This document shows, piece after piece, positions 62,795 to 64,000 of a stretch of 64,000 nucleotides of DNA. Source of the DNA: Tetradesmus obliquus. Taxonomy: Eukaryota; Chlorophyta; Chlorophyceae; Sphaeropleales; Scenedesmaceae. Under the pieces are notes generated by a model. It saw only the letters and a list, made by a program, of their open reading frames with translations. It made no database searches and was not told the origin of the DNA. The stretch's first letter is position 1, and every line of letters starts with the position of its first letter. Location: the NCBI GenBank assembly GCA_030272155.1, contig CP126196.1:62001-126000 (forward strand), given 5' to 3'. A program made the translations under genes and the position numbers.

Positions 62795-64000
62795 CAAAGG
62801 TGATTGCCTTACATCACAGTTTGCGAGTAGACATGCACTGCAGGGTGACCACAGTTGCAAGGCGTGCACTGCACTGTAGCAGCCGTTTGTGCATACAGTG
62901 CTTGCAAGGCTCGAGACACGCAAGGTATTCGACAGGGGGCTGGCATGGCTCACCTGTGCCTGCGTAGGCTCCCTCCCATCTCATCTGAAGCTGCAGGCGG
63001 CTTGCGGTGGCCGACGCCAGCCTGATGGAGTTTGCGCCTGGCAGCAGCAGCGGCAGCGGCAACGGCAGCGTGAACAGCTCGGCAGGGAAAGGAAAACCAC
63101 ATACAAGGACACCTCTTTACCATGTCGTGCTGCCATTGTCTTTGTGCGGCTGCTGACACCCTCCATACATGGAAGCCGCAGCTTTGCTGTGAGTTGAGCT
63201 CTTGCGTTCCATGCATGCGGGACACAAACTCCGCAGGCTGCCAGGTCGGCGTGCAGTGCGTGCAAGTCGGCAGGCGGCTGCACCAGCACATCCGGCTCAC
63301 CTTTCCTGAAGTCCCTGCGCTTGGCTGCGCTCTCTGCGCCATCAAGGCGGTAGTGCTCCGTGAACTGCAGCAGCAGCAGCAGCCCCAGCAGTTATTTCAG
63401 AACATTCAAGCGCTCCTGCTTCTGTCCAGCTGCTGCAATTTCCAATAACCTCACAGCTTGCCGCTGCCCTTTGCAGTGGCCAGCTTCTTAAGCCATGCAA
63501 TGTGCTGGCAGCTGCCACACCTGGCGGAAATGCAATGCAGGGCGCCCTTGCCACTCTATAGGCCACCCTGACTAGCTTGTTAGCTAGTGCCACGGCCCTC
63601 ACCGTGAACCACTCCACCAGGCTGAACACCGCCACATTGAGCACGCCTGCCTCGATGCTGATGCTCAAGCCAGCTCAGCATGTGAGTGTGTACTACACAC
63701 CCTTGATGTCATTGTCCCCACTTTCACCCACCGTGAACCACTCCACCATGCTGAAGACCGCCACAGTGAGCACGCCTGCCTCGATGCTGATGCTCATGCC
63801 AGCTCAGCATGCGAGTGTGTACTACATACACGTGATGTCATTGTCCCCACTTTCACCCACCGTGAACCACTCCACCAGGCTGAAGACCGCGAAGTGAGCA
63901 CGCCTGCCTCAACGCTGATGCTCATGCCAGTTCAGCATGCGAGCTTGTACTACACACACATGATGTCATTGTCCCCACTTTCACCCACCGTGAACCACTC
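62629..64000 (-). CDS. Unknown minus-strand gene, 5' part beyond the window
   Basis: Exons joined by phase: one ending (donor) near 63601, then 63301-63364, 62954-63037 and 62654-62741. Either a stop at 62629 follows by read-through of a GC donor (AG|GCAAGT), or a further exon lies downstream. Translated pieces: SISIEAGVLNVAVFSLVEWF; FTEHYRLDGAESAAKRRDFR; NSIRLASATASRLQLQMRWE; VEEVVLVGGDELHITCSL; ALHNGKSATYR. The first piece is hydrophobic and might be a membrane segment; the rest is soluble and basic. I do not recognise the family. The exon at the right edge is present in several tandem copies. Confidence 0.5.
62742..62795 (-). repeat. (CTG)n on the gene strand, abutting an acceptor
   Basis: Plus-strand CAG repeats immediately right of the exon ending at 62741. 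On the gene's strand this is CTG repeats running into CTGCAG|GT. Confidence 0.92.
63601..64000 (-). repeat. 129-bp tandem repeat containing an exon end and donor
   Basis: ACCGTGAACCACTCC recurs at 63601, 63730, 63859 and 63987 (periods 129, 129, 128), and the array continues past the window. On the minus strand each unit encodes ISIEAGVLTVAVFSMVEWFT followed by a donor: GTGAGG in the copy at 63601, GTGGGT in the others. Confidence 0.95.

Noticed and set aside
63601-64000. CRISPR-like array from regular 129-bp repeats.
   Set aside because: The whole unit is repeated with no unique spacers, and it encodes an exon end in a eukaryotic gene.

Overview
This window is nuclear DNA of a chlorophycean green alga, most likely a Sphaeropleales member close to Scenedesmus/Tetradesmus/Coelastrum. 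The genes are dense in short introns with GT-AG and some GC-AG ends. Coding regions are rich in Ala/Gln codons (GCA, CAG). (CTG)n runs sit against many 3' splice sites, and TGTAA motifs follow several stop codons. The best taxonomic clue is a fossil piece of mitochondrial cox1 inside an intron (about 14.04-14.75 kb). It has in-frame TAG where cox1 normally has Leu, matching the scenedesmacean mitochondrial code (UAG = Leu).

Layout. 1.2-7.7 kb: a long WD-repeat plus coiled-coil protein (+). 8.6-11.0 kb: electron-transfer flavoprotein beta subunit (-), convergent with the first gene and head-to-head with the next. 11.2-15.7 kb: RsmH-type rRNA methyltransferase (+), probably organellar, carrying the cox1 fragment in intron 7. 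16.3-32.5 kb: an accessory block. It holds an orphan ORF, a decayed KDZ (Kyakuja/Dileera/Zisupton) DNA transposase gene (18.0-22.3), an empty stretch, an unknown spliced minus-strand gene (25.7-28.4), and a Penelope-like element with a GIY-YIG domain ahead of its reverse transcriptase (29.1-32.5). A perfect 63-bp inverted repeat (17402-17464 and 29072-29134) brackets the transposase and the unknown gene. 34.2-35.4 kb: histone H2A.Z (-). 37.8-40.8 kb: splicing factor Prp18 (+). 42.6-44.4 kb: a PhyH-type dioxygenase (-). 45.8-51.5 kb: NPL4, the Cdc48 cofactor (+), with a telo-box directly before its ATG. 52.2-54.2 kb: a secreted Cys/Trp-module protein with a hydrophobic tail (+). 56.2-60.1 kb: a SOUL/HEBP haem-binding protein (+). 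62.6-64.0 kb: a minus-strand gene of unknown family running off the right edge.

The most unusual signal is repeated short tandem duplication of exon edges. In NPL4, SOUL and the right-edge gene, and more weakly in the secreted-protein gene, Prp18 and rsmH, 20-60 bp of exon next to a splice junction recur in the neighbouring intron (or after the stop codon) every ~80-190 bp, two to five times. The copies often keep their splice-site dinucleotides. Only one copy of each is needed for a continuous, phase-correct reading frame; the rest look like decoy or fossil splice junctions.

The host genes are unrelated housekeeping functions and do not form a cluster. Exon models were built by hand from splice signals, reading phase and family resemblance; starts and a few junctions are marked uncertain.
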